From contig NW_024738604.1 of assembly GCF_018991925.1 (NCBI RefSeq), positions 372,501 to 436,500 of the forward strand: a stretch of DNA of 64,000 nt. The letters run 5' to 3'. The position numbers and the translations under genes were made by a program. The DNA comes from Homarus americanus (Eukaryota; Arthropoda; Malacostraca; Decapoda; Nephropidae). Positions 11,742 through 25,600 of this stretch are shown piece after piece. Numbering within the stretch: position 1 is the stretch's first letter; each line of letters starts with the position of its first letter. The notes beneath the pieces were generated by a model. The model was given only the letters and a program-made list of their open reading frames with translations, made no database searches and had not been told where the DNA came from.

Positions 11742-12920
11742 AGATCAAGCTGATGATGCATTACAGTATTGTTAAGACCATAGTATTGAAGTGAAGAGGT
11801 GCTTTCTGAAATTTTAATGTTTTCAGTTTAAGATATAGTAACTTGAAATTGTTATAGGTGTAATTACTTATTTAAAAACTTGTTTCATTTTCATATTATG
11901 CAACATATAAATTGTGTGTAATAAAGTTCTCATTTGTTTTGGCATTAGGGGAAAACCTTGAAATTATTTTATTTTGTTGGTAAACAGAAGTAAGAATATT
12001 AAGTACCGGGTATGTCTCATTCATAATCCTTGAATATTCATTTATTTGGGAGTCATATTTGGAGAACAACTTTGTTTCAGTAGATTCTAAGTGTTTTTTA
12101 TTTTTCAAACAGTTTGCATCTTGGTACACCATCTTTTAAAATTACTGTACTGTACTTCTCATATCTTCACCAACAGTAGACATCGAGTGAGCTTTTGGAA
12201 ACTGATGCAAAGAAATACAGTACTGTATTGTATACTATACAGGTATAATAATTTAGGATGGCATATGGATCATTCAGTGATAAGATAAAACAGTGTAAAG
12301 AGAATTGCTTGCCTGTATGTCTGTTTCATAGTTTGTAAGAGAGGGTTGTTTAAGTAAGATTATGTTTTTGCCAGGTAGTGAGCTAATGAGTTTGTCTTGA
12401 TACTGTTATCCCAAAAATTTAAACCCGGTGAAGAATTGACGGATCTCTCGATTTTAGTTTATTTAATTCTTTTCGATATTTTTTTTATAGTTTCTAGTCA
12501 AGACTGTCATGAATTGTTTCCTACCCAGTAAAATTTTTGTGGTTTTATATTATTGTATACTGTACAATATATTCTTATTGATTAGTTTATATTTTGGGAT
12601 TTGTTATGAATACTGTGATGTTTATTGTTTGTAGAAATATTTATTTTGAAGTAATTAAAATATTGAAGGCATTGACTGTGTGAAGAAAGGTCTTGTCATA
12701 CTTTAGTCACATTTTATATTGATATTTTCATCCATGACAAGTGAAACTTTAATGAGTAATTATTCTGAACTTTACCTAGAAGATGAGTTATTATTTTTTT
12801 AAGTACTGTATAAGAATATTGTTTCGTTTTACCGAGTACACGAATAAAAAAGACTGAGTGGTCAGATTTATAGCTTGATATGAAACTTCATCTCTACAGT
12901 CAGGATTGTTGTCTGAAGAA

Positions 12921-12923
<3 letters not shown>

Positions 12924-12979
<56 letters not shown>
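12924..12979. repeat. (GT)n microsatellite, about 28 units
   Basis: A perfect GT run in the region downstream of the GALNT2-type stop codon. Confidence 0.97.
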
Positions 12980-12980
<1 letters not shown>

Positions 12981-15288
12981 GTATATGCATGTTGTGGGTA
13001 CTTTGTACAGTGCAGTATTTACCTACAATAAGTGTTGGCAGTAAGAATGGCCATAAATACTTTTTCTTATTATTGAAACGATATTAAAAACAATTGCAAG
13101 GAAATATCCGTACCTGTTCAAAGGAGAGCTTTTGGTTAACTATAATCCTCACTGGTTAATACTACTGTACTGTAAACCATTTCCTTTATTGGTTTATTCA
13201 TAGAAGTATACTGTACAGGTATTATGTTGCGTAGTGGTTGTAGGTGTTTATACATTAAAAACCATTCCAGAGTCAAATACAGTACTGTACTGTACTTGTT
13301 TTGAAATAATATTACATGTACAAGATCACATCCAGTACTTTAGTTACAATATGAATTATAATTTGTTCATACAGCAATGTCATGTGTCCCTAGATAACAG
13401 TTATTGTACATAGTGCTTTTGTTTGTTTAAGAAAGGTTAAATGCAAATAGGAATCGAAGGTGGATACAGGAATTTTCAAGGAAGGGAATTGATAAGCTTC
13501 AGTCACTAGATCTCATGATAAAAACTATAGGAGTTCAGTTCACAAGTAGTGGTTGATAACACTGTCAGATAAAGATGGTCAGGTTTATTTATGACAGGAC
13601 AGTGCACCTCTGTTCCAGGAATGGTGGGAGGGGAGTGCTGGATGTTAGATTTATTTTGAAGGGAACGACATTGTTATGAGTTTAGATAATACTGTAATCT
13701 GGTTTATTGTTAACCTAAATGTTCTCTAAAGCTATGTGGGCTATTCCTGTACATTTGATATTTCAAAACTCTATGAGAGTGTTTTATTATACTGTAGTTT
13801 AATTACCACACTACCTGTGGAACAGAATATTAGTCATGTGTATATTCTTAGCTTTTATACTCGGAGTTTACTTGTAGGAGAGCAGTAATACATTCAGTTG
13901 GCAAAATATATAGTACAATATTAGAAAAGTACCACGTTTAGGATAACAAACTATTTATTTTCTTTTGAAACTGATGAAACAAAGTAACCATGTCTAAATA
14001 AAACTCCCCTTGGGTAATTGATGAGGTTTGGTAGCTTGGTGTTGTCCTAAAAATGGTTGGTTTAGTGGTACAGTTTTCCAACATTGTACATCATGCCTCC
14101 AGTTGTTGAACAGGTATTTCAACATGCACAATTCTCCAGCAGTTTTGAGTATTGTTAAGTCTGCTTCCATAGATTGTATAGAATTCCGAGTCCCATACAT
14201 ACTGTTTGGAGAAAACTCTGTATATTATGCTGCATAAACTGCAAAAAAAAAAAGGCTTATTTAATGTAGATAGATTTATAGCTTTACAATATCATGACTA
14301 GATGTCTACAGCAAGCTCTGCCTTTGTATAGAAAAACAGCAGATGTTGTTTGTTTCCTCATCTTATAGATGATGTAAGATACGACTGTAATTTTTATAAT
14401 TTGTTTTCTTTTATTCATCATTTTATACAAAGAATTGATGCTCAAATATTTTATGGAAACTGTAATATATTTGTGTAGGTCTTTTTCACCAACCTGGGAA
14501 AGGGATTCATATTAAGTTTAAAAAATGAAATACTCCTGTACACATCAACAGTATTGCAGGAGTTTGCTTTAGAGGAAAAATTGAATGTTAACCTGTGTTA
14601 TTACTGGTGTGATGACAATAATGCTGTGCTTGTTAAAAAATTCATTGTAGTATTAATGCACATACACTGTATAGAATTGAAAGCATCATGTAGTATTACC
14701 ATTTAAAGTTAGAATGTGAATTGAGTTCATAATAAGACATTTAAGTCCAGTGTTTCATTTTTTTTTATATATTTTTTAACATGACTGCACAATATATTAA
14801 ACAAGCACAATTCATAGCCATTAAGAAGCTTTTCTCATTCCATTGGATATTATAAAAGTATAAAGATATATATATAGTCATCTTTGTGATGATGTGATCT
14901 TTTGGGCTGCTTAGTCAGCCCTACGTCTGCCTTTCTTGACTGACAAACTGAGGGATCATTTTCTGAGTGAAGTTTCACCCTAGGTACACAGCCAATAATC
15001 GATACATTGGTCAGTCTTGTTTATATCAATGTTAGAATAGGTCGTATTACCACACATGTGATACGGTACTTCAGTCTTTTACAAGGTTCTAACTGACGTT
15101 ATAATAGAAACCATTCCTCATAACCCAGGCAAGATAGCTTTAATAGGAAAAAAAAAGATTTAGGCAGCCCACCATTCCAATTTGTAGTTACTAAATATGA
15201 GATGGTCAGTGACTGAAATTGGAATAATCTACATGTGCCTCTTCTTAGAGAGAGGTTCAGAGTGGCAGTGAGACATCAGGAACAGATA

Positions 15289-15485
15289 CAATGAAACCTC
15301 TATTTAACAGACTATATGGAGAGGGGAGTTTGTTATATCGAGGGTCTGTTTGTGAAACCTCCATCTAACAAACTACAGTACTGTATAGAGATGGAAGTCT
15401 GTTATATCGAGGGTCCACTAGATGTAACATCCCATCTAACAGATTATGTATGAAAAGAAAACTCCATTATATGGAGGTTTCACTG
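15289..15485. mobile_element. small TIR element (MITE), CAATGAAACCTC ends
   Basis: The left end CAATGAAACCTCTATTTAAC and the right end, reading TATGGAGGTTTCACTG, are inverted repeats flanked by TA on both sides. Inside, the phrase ACCTCCATCTAACA / GGAAGTCTGTTATATCGAGG recurs, so the element is internally repetitive. It is 197 bases long and has no coding capacity. Confidence 0.75.
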
Positions 15486-17199
15486 TAGTTTAAGCAAGGA
15501 TAAAAAGTAGTACGGTATGGTTCTGGTAACCCAATTGACCCTGTACTATGCTCCAGTCCAAAAGTAAATAAAGAATCCAACTTGCAGAGTGCCATCTACA
15601 GACAAATACACAAACTTACAAGGTAGCAATTATTTGTGCTAACATTTCACAAAAAAAAAGATATACAGTACTGTAAATCATAATATATACTGACCAGTTA
15701 ACTCTGTTTTTCATAATGTTACTGGAACCTTGCTACTGGTATATCTTCCCTTTCTTTACCTTTTCTTTGTTAGTGTGATCAAACATTCACTTACACCTGT
15801 ATATTTGTTTCTTAATAGATGATGAAGCGGAATAAAACTTGGTTCATTGCTATAAATAATATAGTACAGTATATAAATGCATGTATTATATTTCTTTTAA
15901 ATTTATAATTACTGTACTGTACTGTATTTGGTTAGTACGGAAAATGTGCCTGAATTTTTTTTTTCAATTAACCGGAATGTCAATTGATCAGGTAATCGTA
16001 GCTAGCCTGTGCAAGTGTGTGGAAAATGGCAATAAAATGGTGATAGTGATTAGGCACTATTTAGAAGATTCACTGATTTTCAAATTAATTTTACTTGAAA
16101 ATCTTAATGTATGTTTTTTATTATTTATCTTTACTTATAATTATTTGGATCTACTCAGGATTGGAGCCATAATAAATACAGTACTGTATCAAGAAATTGT
16201 TTTGTACAGTATTTCCATTTTCACAGAACAAAACTTGTATTTTAAACTTTAATAATTCTACATTTTATTAAACCTTGTCCATAATACTGTACAGGTGAAG
16301 AATGGAGATGTTTTGATGTACTTCATAATATTTTCAAAGCATAACACCTGTGTGTATGTCACCTTCACTGTTGTGGGGGTGGCATTAACCAGAGTGATAA
16401 GATTCATTTTTCATCCATTCCTGCCATCCTAGGCATCATCCATGGAGCTTGCCATTATTTGAGTATGAAGAATGAATTATTGGGAAGTAGTTTTATTAAG
16501 TCTAGCACATAAATTCTAAAATAAAATATAAAAAGCTGTGCATTAGGAGATAAACCTAGTCATGACAAGTAAACCTTGTTTTAAGAGTTAACCAAATTTT
16601 CTCAAAACCATTTGCATTGTACTGTACTATACAGTATATTCAAATGAAATATTTATATATTTTGCCAGGAGCTGTTCTTGTAAATATACATCCTATTCTC
16701 TTGTGTAATATTTCCTATGTAAGAGTGGGTAATTATGAAAAAATGTATTCCACACCAGTATAATTCATATACTGAATGTTTGTACAGCAGTGTAAACAAC
16801 AGTCCAAATTTCTTCTTTTACAACTCAGTATCCCACTAGTCATCTGTGTATTTAATGTGCATAAACTTCTGTAAGTGTTTTACAGTGTACAGTAAAGATT
16901 ATAACGAAATTTGTAGTTTTTGATGTTTGAAAACTAGAAAAAATTCATTCCAGGCCAAGCTTTTAGAGACAGATTTCAATTATAATGCAATATGTGCCAG
17001 GAGCAGTAACTAAAAAAATTGGAGGTTACATCACAAATGATTTCCCAGGAATGAGTCATTGTGATTTATCCAAACTTTGTATTTGCTGTTCTTGTTTATG
17101 TAACTAAAGGCTTGAAAGTCGGCTTGTATGATTTTTGCCATGTGCTAAAAATTAAAGTGTCTTCCAAAGTATGTGTTCATGTTACTATCAACCTCACAC
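15486..17199. other. AT-rich intergenic DNA
   Basis: No gene recognised. The 15881-16252 open frame has no recognisable motif. Triple TACTG tracts occur (15910-15926). A short TIR-less region near 16350-16450 is slightly GC-richer but unassigned. Confidence 0.45.
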
Positions 17200-17840
17200 T
17201 GGGGGAATTATTAAAAGTTGTTGGATGACATGGTCGCTGCTGGGGGTGGTGCTGAAGCTAACCCAGTTGCAAGAGTCAGAAGTGTTTTGAAGGAAGTTAA
17301 GGAGTTGCTGCCTTTATTGATGGCAAGTGGACCTTCCCTTCTTGTGAAAGGAAAGACATACCCAACTGGCATAAGAAGTGTGATGTACGGCAGTGAAAAA
17401 TGGACAGTTAAGGAAGATAACATTCAGGTTTGACCGAGATGAAATTCGAGTGGTAAGGTGGATGTACATGGAACACTAAATGATATGAAACCTTGTTCAA
17501 AGCTAAGACTAAAGGGTGGGCTTGGTAAGGTATTGAGAATACTGTATTGGCAAAGTTTTGCATAGGGATGGGCTTAGGTGGTTTGGACATGTGGAGAGAA
17601 TGGAGAGGACAAATTGGGTGAAGAGGTGTTAGAATGTGAATATGGAAGGGAGGAGAGCAAGGAGTAGCCCAAGAATGATACAGTATATGGAAGGAAGTTC
17701 CTTCAGGTAGAGTGGGTCGGGGAGAAGATTCTTCAAGTGATCTAGAAGTTTATTCTCATTCAGGGTATTAGGAAGAACCTTGTATAGGATTTCTGGGGGG
17801 TGTTATAAGTTTGATCATGTAAGGGAGGGGGGAGATACAT
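17200..17840 (+). mobile_element. LINE reverse-transcriptase C-terminal fragment, copy 1
   Basis: Translation in shifting frames gives ARVRSVLKEVKELLPLLMAS, then VKGKTYPTGIRSVMYGSEKW, and later FGHVERMERTNWVKRC followed by EGRRAR. This order (ARVR..WKKFRELLPLL, RGRLY..CVRS..HGSETW, GHVER..DWVKRC..EGRRPRGRP) is the C-terminal signature of a common animal endonuclease/reverse-transcriptase LINE group. Stops and frameshifts show decay. A second copy of the same region is at 28930-29400. The clade (RTE-like or related) is not resolved. Confidence 0.75.
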
Positions 17841-17929
17841 CAACAACTAGGGAGGGGGACTAAACCTGCTTCCCCTTTGGGGTGCCCTAGACAGACTGTG
17901 TCCCAGACCGCCAGCAGAAGCTGGGAGCG

Positions 17930-18115
17930 CCCAAGACCGTGTGTCCTCTTTGTTTACAACAGACCCGATCTGTTGGAGTCACTTTTGCGTCCATAAAAAA
18001 CGTGAATTACGCCATGACGCTTCTACAAAGTTATTTTCATTGGTACCAGATATCAAAGTAAGCACTTTCTGTTGAATATGGCGGGGGTCTACCCTCCGGC
18101 TAGGAAGTTAGACAA
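17930..18115 (+). repeat. fragment of the long-TIR repeat family
   Basis: The stretch from GTTTACAACAGACCCGATCTG through GCTTCTACAAAGTTATTTTC, ATATCAAAGTAAGCACTTTC and CGGCTAGGAAGTTAG reads like the internal part of the elements at 20206-21182 (same strand) and 62086-62999 (opposite strand). No terminal repeats were found for this copy. Confidence 0.6.
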
Positions 18116-19658
18116 GGATATGAATTAGAATTTGCCCCGCACAGGGGCTAGTTTAATGGGCACCCCCTTACATCCTGTGCAAGGTGAAGCACAAAAGCGT
18201 TTACAGTGCCCATCTGGGAAGCATGCATAGTTCATGCTTGCCTTCATGACTCGTGCATTAAGGGTGTAAAAGCCTGAAGGGTCATGGGTTTTGTCAGCAA
18301 GCTACATAAAGTGACAGAATGATGAGTGTGTGGAGGGAAAATTCCCGGTACATTTCATCTGTTTATGGTAAAGCATGGCAGGTCCCAAATAATGTTAAGT
18401 GCCAGGCCTGTCACTAGGAGGAGGGATATCTGGTCAGAGAGGTGTTGGTAACGGCTGGGGACCTGTAGGAGGAGGTCATAGGTCAAGTGAGAATGTAGTG
18501 AGAGACGGGTTGACCACAAAGTTTACAAACAGGGCGGCCAAGCTCAGGGATGTCAATGTACTCCCATAGGTACCTGTACCCTAGGTGTAGTCACATGTAC
18601 TTAATCTGTTGAGATCGAGTCAGGGATTGATACTCTTTGTAATGGCGGTTGTCGTCACTTGTTACAGCGTCGTAGTGTATGAGGCCAGTTGTCTAATTTC
18701 TTTGTTAGGCTCACATACATACGTACATGTAGATCTCGCACTGAGGATGGAGGTGAGAAAGGAAACTCGCAATGGCATTGTATCGAATTATGATTTGGCC
18801 TTATAGTTTGAGGTGTTTGGCATTTTCCTATAAAATCAACTTGGCAACTTTGGGTACGTGTAGGCAGACAAGTATGAGACGGAAAGCCGGGAATGATGGA
18901 GTCAGACAGCAGGTCAAATGATTAAATATTGTACATAAATTAATAGTGTAGTCTGTTAAAAACTTCGCTGTCGTTTTCATCGTTTAGGTGTTTATTGTAA
19001 TTATTATTATTTTAACATAGTAATTTACATTATATACTTTTGTAAATCTCGCATGTTTGTCTCATATTTTGTGGGGCCCAGCTGCATCACGGTAAATCCG
19101 GCACTGCTAGTTTAGTCAATAAGTCTATTAGATTCCGTAGAATACATAAACAGCTATTCACTTCAGTACAGTGCAGTATGGACAACAAGGTTCTTCCTTA
19201 CTCAGAATAACAGAAAACTTAGTGAATGAACGCAGGCGTTTTATATTAGCTCGATTTGTTAACTGTTTAAACTTAAGAGTTTAGACAGTGTTTGACGGCA
19301 CCGACTGTGAGCTCATTCAGTGGCAGAGGATAAATTAGAGACAAGTATCCACATAAAATTTATACAATACTGTACTTTGCTGTATTGCCGTATATATAAG
19401 ATCCATCTCCCTCCCATCTCTTTAGTCTTATCTCACGTGAAAAAGATCAAATAATACAATTCATATACATTAAATCAACTCAGAAAAATATATCATCTAT
19501 TCATAAATTCTTCATTAATTATTCATTATGCCGTACAAAATGACAAGTCACATGATGTTGGTTGTGTGGTGCAGGACTCTCATTTGACACTGTGGTTGGT
19601 GGGTGTTTAACCACAATCAGCTGGTGCGGTGGACAGAGTTTGGACATGTCGAGGCGAG
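18116..19658. other. intergenic DNA upstream of PXK; promoter not resolved
   Basis: The stretch 18120-18600 has moderate GC content and no gene I recognise; the open frame at 18609-18806 has no family resemblance. The 5' UTR and promoter of PXK should lie in the later part. I see no convincing TATA/Inr combination, and any upstream untranslated exon is not identifiable. Confidence 0.4.
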
Positions 19659-22600
19659 ATGTCAGTGTTTGAGAAAAAGAAAGAAGACAGACTTTCAACA
19701 GACGATACTAAGCCACTTGTATGTAATATAACAGACGCCCAGAACACTGATGGACACATAGTGAGTTGTGTTAAACCTGTAAACTCTTTATTGTTGATAT
19801 TAATTTTCCTTTCTGTCATCAGGTCTTGTTAACACAGGGAAGGTTTTGACTTTCCTTGTCTCATTGCGCAATAACACCAGTTTGTTGATTATAATTTTAG
19901 ATGACAATATTATAGTTTAGTTTTGCATTAAATATGAATTGAATACTCTGACATTTATTGAGTTAAAGTTTTTGTATCGCTCTAAACATGTATTAATAAA
20001 TGGACTCAAAAGTTTCCACCCCCTAGGATGTAGTACAACAGAATAGACCAAGGGCCTGCTCTTATTAACTGATTTTTTTACTAATACAACTGTACCAGAA
20101 TGTTTTTGATTTTTACTTTTATATGGTACAAGTTTTGCATAGCTATGAGTATTCATTTAAACTTAGTGGATATGAAGCAAAGGGAAAATATTAAGAGGTA
20201 AATTATGAGAACACTGATCACCAGAAGTTGTTCGATTTCGTTAATTTTTTCCACAAATGTTCTTATCATTATGGTAAGTATTTTAAAAGAGGCGATAACT
20301 TTTTTTAATTATACTAGACTATATTTTGAATCTTTTTCTTTTTTCTTTATATGATCATAAATCACCAGTAGTGGGCAGGGTATAAATGATGAGGAAAATG
20401 GCAGGGTAAAACACGGTGAAAACTGATCATATCACACTAAAGTGATATCTCTTTGTACTTTATATGTGAAAATATTAATTATTTACTGTAACACTCCCAA
20501 AAATCTGTTAAGTCAACACGTGTTGTCTGCTCTGCCTGTCTACAACCGATCTGCTTGGTCTGAGTGTACTCTCATCCAGAAAAATTGTAAAATTACACCA
20601 TGGTGCTTCAACAAAGTTCCTTTCATATCAGAGTAAGATCATTCAGTAATTATATAAGACTAACCCGCTAGCAAAAGTGATTGAAAACAATTATAAAAAT
20701 TCACGATTTTCATTGTTATACTATAGTGGACACTGTTGTAGTTTTGTGGAAATATGTAAAAAAATGGATATTTTTAAAATAAATGTAACTTACATTTGTG
20801 AGTATGAAGAACAGACTTGACCAACCAAATCAAACAATCCTACCTAACCTTACCTAACTTCCCTGGTATATTAAACAGAAAGAACTTACTATGATATGGT
20901 AAAATTTGAGGCATTTTCTGGATGTGAGATGTACGGCTGTATTGGTGCTATGCAGCCCTGGTGGGTTAGTCCTATATATTAACCGTTCTTTCTATTTAAT
21001 ATGATAGGAGGTCAAGGGGGCGGAGGCCCCCTGGGGTAGGAGGTTAGGTAGGTTTCTTTGGTTGGTTAGGTCAGGTTCTAGTTAATGTCACTTCTTTTAA
21101 AATATTTACTATAATGATAAGACCATTTCCGAAAAAAATTAACAAAATCTAACAAATCCTTCTGGTGGTAGAGTTGTTCTCATATGTTACTTATTAGGGT
21201 AATAGTCTATTAGAAACGGCCAGGTTAACGAGTTACCTGATGAAAAATCCTTGTAGAAGAAATAGTAATAATTGACGAGAGTGGCCGGGCCTTAGCATCA
21301 ACCTGACAAAATTTCTTCACATAAGATAAAAGCTTTTCTACCTTGAGGCACATACAAACAATACACAAGATATACGTTTTGTGAGATATCAGTTTTGACA
21401 GGTCAGTTTTGACAGGTAAAATAGGCAGAAGATGGCCAAACAAGACCTTCCTGTGAGCACCATGTTTATACAATAGGAAAAGTTCTTTTTGCAATAATGA
21501 ATATTATTCTGTATTACAAGGATAAACTATTAAATAACTAGTACAGTACAGTACTGTATTTTTGTTTGGGTTAGGTCAGGTCTGGTACCATAGGTTAGTT
21601 GGTAATACTGTACTGTACTTGATGGGAGTGGTCCAGCTTTAGCAGCAACCTGATGAAATTTCCCCATAGAATATAAAGGATTTCTTACCTTGAGAAACAT
21701 ACAGAAATGTCTTTTGTCTCACTTCAGTTTTACAATTTTAACCTTTGTTAGATTGGTTGATGTTTACTTACACTCAGGAGATTGTTCTTCCCAATATTTT
21801 TTTCTTATTTATGGAATACAGTATAGTGATCAGGTAACTGAAAGATTGATCTAAACTTGATTTAAAATTTACAGGCATAGTGTAATTGGCATTTTAATTG
21901 CTGGTGCAGAATTCTAAATTAGTTTGATTACTTCAAGTGTTAATTATAATGGTTAACACTAATTACAAAATTTTTAAAATTTCTTAAGTAGATCCTAAGT
22001 CAATAATTCATGGAATATCTTTACTGGTCAAGGATATACATTAATCATTTTGAAGTCAAGTAATTGGGGTTAATTAATGACTTTCCAACGAATTGTACCC
22101 CATTTAGAATACAGGTACAGTATTTAATATGCCAGTTTTGCTGTGCTTGTAATTTTGTATTTTACATTTAGATACATTTATGCATTTTACCATAAATATT
22201 CACTAACTTTACCGTATGAACACATTACCGTACCTTTCACTTTTCAGTACAGGTACAGTACGTATACTGTATTTGGCCCCCCAAAATGCCTTTTGCAGTA
22301 TAAGTACAGTACAGTACCTTGAATTTGGGGAAAAGTGGTCACTTTTGTATGAAATTTAATCAAAATCTATATATTCACCATTTGTGCTCAATTGCAAGGT
22401 AATAAAGATATTTATTTACTGATTTATTTATTTATTTTCGAAAATAATTTTTGTCTGGAAAGTTAAAAGAAATGCATTTTATCATGGGGGTAATGGTTAT
22501 ATGAAGATAATTAGATAAAAGAAGGAATAACTACTATTGACAAAATTTTTCCCTTGGGTAAAATTAGGCAGGAAAACAATTTCCAAACTGGCAATTCTGG

Positions 22601-25600
22601 TTTTTGATAAAATTATATATTGCTTATAGGTAATGAATAGTAGACTGCTGTATAGTGTATACTGTACATTATTAGTTGTCTATATTTTTGTTTCTTTTAA
22701 TTTTATCCTCATTGCCACTGAACTGCTTGTTAGCCGCTTGGGTGGTCGGTCACGTCTCTGTTACTCACTGTTGGCAAGTACTGGATATGCACTGGCTCCT
22801 GAATGTGTCTGAACCTGCTCCAGTGCTGCTCAAGTCTAGTCTTGAAACAGTTCACACTTGGTGCCATCACAACACACTCTGGCAGGTTGTTCCAAGAGTT
22901 TACTACTCTCATTGCAAAAAGTTCGCCCTCACAGTTTTCTGGGCTAGCGGCTTCTTCAACCTTGAGCTGTGACCCCACAAATAGCCTTATAGAGTATTAT
23001 ATGTAGAGAATGTTACATAAGGATTTTCTGAGTAATGTGTATTTATCGGAAATAGCAATATGTATTATATTACCCTGTAAATAAATTATTTTTTTTTATA
23101 ATTGTAACAAGTTCAGTAAAAAAAAATGGTTGCCTGTAGGGCCTTTGGACATGTTAATATGTGAACACTGCTTTCTTCTGCTCACATGCACTAACATATG
23201 CATCTTTCCATTAAACCTTATGCCCCTGGCAACAAAAGACCCACCATGGGCATATTTGGGCAAAAACAAAAAACAAATGCACCCTTGAAAATTGGTATTG
23301 TATTTCAAATGTAAAATTAGTACTATCACTTCAAGCATACTGTTATGGCTGGCGTGCACATGGTTCCCTATGTCCACGGCCACCACATTGTCCTTGTCCT
23401 CACTGAGGGGGTGGGGAGGGGTAGTGAGTGCCATTGTCTGTATCACTTGTCCTCACCACTGGCCGCCTCAGCAAATTTGACATCATCTGGGTCTGCTTCC
23501 TCCCCATCACTGTCTTTGTCACCCAATATTAAATCAATGCTACTCAAATCAAGCAACTCTTGATGAGTAGCACTACTGTCGAGGGTGTAGAGTAGCTAGG
23601 TGGGTCAAAAGATGTCGAAGAACGTGCATCCATCATGATAGCTGGTGGGTAACTGGACCACTAGACTTGAGACAAAGATTACATGCAAGTTGAGTTGCCA
23701 AGTAAATAAATTTCCTATACAAAGTACTTCATCCTGCCTAGACATTCAAACTATGTTGTGAAACTTAAGGACGTAGAGGAACTTCGCCCATGGTCGCTAT
23801 GATTGAATGGAGGAACATTACCCAGATGTTAAGGGTTAAAATTGCCTTTCAAATTAATGTCATCTGCTGAAAGCAGCTGCTTAGCCCAATAAAATAAATT
23901 TACACCTCTTGATTTAATATTAAATGAGTTTGTTACCATAGATTTTTTTTTATTTTACTTATATTTGTTTCCTCAGGAATATACACTTGAGGTTTGGCGC
24001 ACTCCTGACACAGAGACCAAATGGACCGTAAGCCACCGTTACTCCGACTTTGCACAGCTTCATGCAGCTCTCAAAGTTGGAGCTGTTGTGCTGCCTCAGC
24101 TCCCTCCTAAGAAAGTGTTTGGAAATACTGACAGGGATTTTATTAATGAGAGAAGGGTAGCACTACAGGTAAGGTTACATTTGTCATTACTGTACCAGGT
24201 TGTTATTTATTGTTACTGTTTTACAAAATATGAAGTGGTACTCCTTTTGGTTTAGTCTAGTCAGATGCATGCCTATTAATAAAAGACTCAAGATTTTAAG
24301 ATTAATCTTTGAAGGAATTAACTCAAGTCTAAGATGACAGTAAAACCCCGACACTCAGCAAAATGAACCTCCAAAACAAATTGAATACATAATACTGTAC
24401 TGGAATTCGATTACAACACTGTGCTGGTAATGTTTGGATATATCGGAAATATTATAGTTGCACTTTTTATTATTCAACAGAAATATCTGGAAGGCCTTCT
24501 TTCTAATCTCACCTTGGCTGCATCACTACCAGTAAAGAGATTTCTCGATCCTAAAAACTATACAAGGAATTTCCAAGGTAAGTTTATAATTAGGTTGTTT
24601 TATTCACTTTGAGAGGTATAGCCCTGGTCATTGTTGGGGACTGAATTAAGTTACCATAACTCCTCTTTCATGGTGGTAATCAGCTAATATGCTTGTAGGA
24701 CTTTGTGTAAGAATGTTAGGTGAAAATATTGGGGAGGGGGGAAGTATAACATCAAAAGTAAATGAAATTATGTAGGATACTAGAAAAAAGGAAATAGACA
24801 TTACTTTATTACAATACAGTAATTAGTTAATATAAAGTTTGATAGATGTATGTAAAGCTAAATGTTGGTACAGTATCTTAATACAAATGAGGTAAAAATA
24901 AGACCTAACAACCTGAAAGTCTCTAATACCATCTACAATGCAATTATCATTTATAGCAAAACAGAAATTGTAAATGTGAGGAATTTGTATCCTCGGGAGG
25001 CTAATGCTAATGTATCTTGGAACTTTCAGAGGAAGCTAGGCAGAATGTTCATATTATCCTGAGATCTGGAGGTAGTCACGAAGTAACAGAAGTGTTGCCG
25101 AGCTGTGGTACTCGTATATGCAAGGAACATTTCCTTGCACATCCTTTGGCAGATCCTAAGTCTCAACATGTATTGTGGTGGGCTCCATTTGGCCCTGATA
25201 GAGCTATGAACCTCCGTGATACTCATGCAACACTAACAGCCCTTGTTCAATGTCAGGTAAAGCTGTTGATTTTTTGGAAACATTCCATAACATTCTCTAC
25301 ATACTACTGAGTATGCAAAACTTACCAGTACAGTATAAATAACAGTGATTCTAAAATACACTACAGTATAGGGTGTGAAGATGGTCAGCAACTACAGTGT
25401 TTAGGAAGATTGTATTTTTCACTGTATTAACTGTAGTCTGCAGCATTCATGATGCAGATAGACAGAAACACACTAATACTGTTACCCGGAACAATTGGTG
25501 TCGAGCACATCCGGGAATGAGAGATTTCCGGGTAACGAGACTACTCTCTGAAAGCCGAAAAAAATCCCTCTTCCCCAGAATTTTCCGGGTAACGGAAAAA

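Larger units (their letters stand above)
10286..15288. other. GALNT2 3' UTR and intergenic AT-rich DNA
   Basis: I see no coding exon. AATAAA occurs inside the last codons (near 10273) and again near 12842, but the true polyadenylation site cannot be chosen from sequence alone. TACTGTA/TACAGTA motifs are very dense. A long GT repeat (12924-12979) and a short foldback (11621-11741) lie inside. Confidence 0.5.
19761..23976. other. PXK intron 1
   Basis: A 4.2-kb intron. It holds the long-TIR element at 20206-21182, an antisense CR1-like LINE tail at 22690-22978 and a possible decayed coding fragment near 23096-23620. Otherwise it is AT-rich with many TACTGTA-type motifs. Confidence 0.7.

Noticed and set aside
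15881..16252. 123-codon plus-strand frame
   Set aside because: Hydrophobic AT-rich composition with TACTG repeats inside, no motif and no splice-linked partner; likely chance.
20820..21072. CCTAACCTTACCTAAC / TTAGGTAGG phrases that look like arthropod telomere repeats
   Set aside because: They are short, irregular and occur at the same place in copies of the long-TIR element (also near 62490), so they belong to that repeat and are not interstitial telomere arrays.
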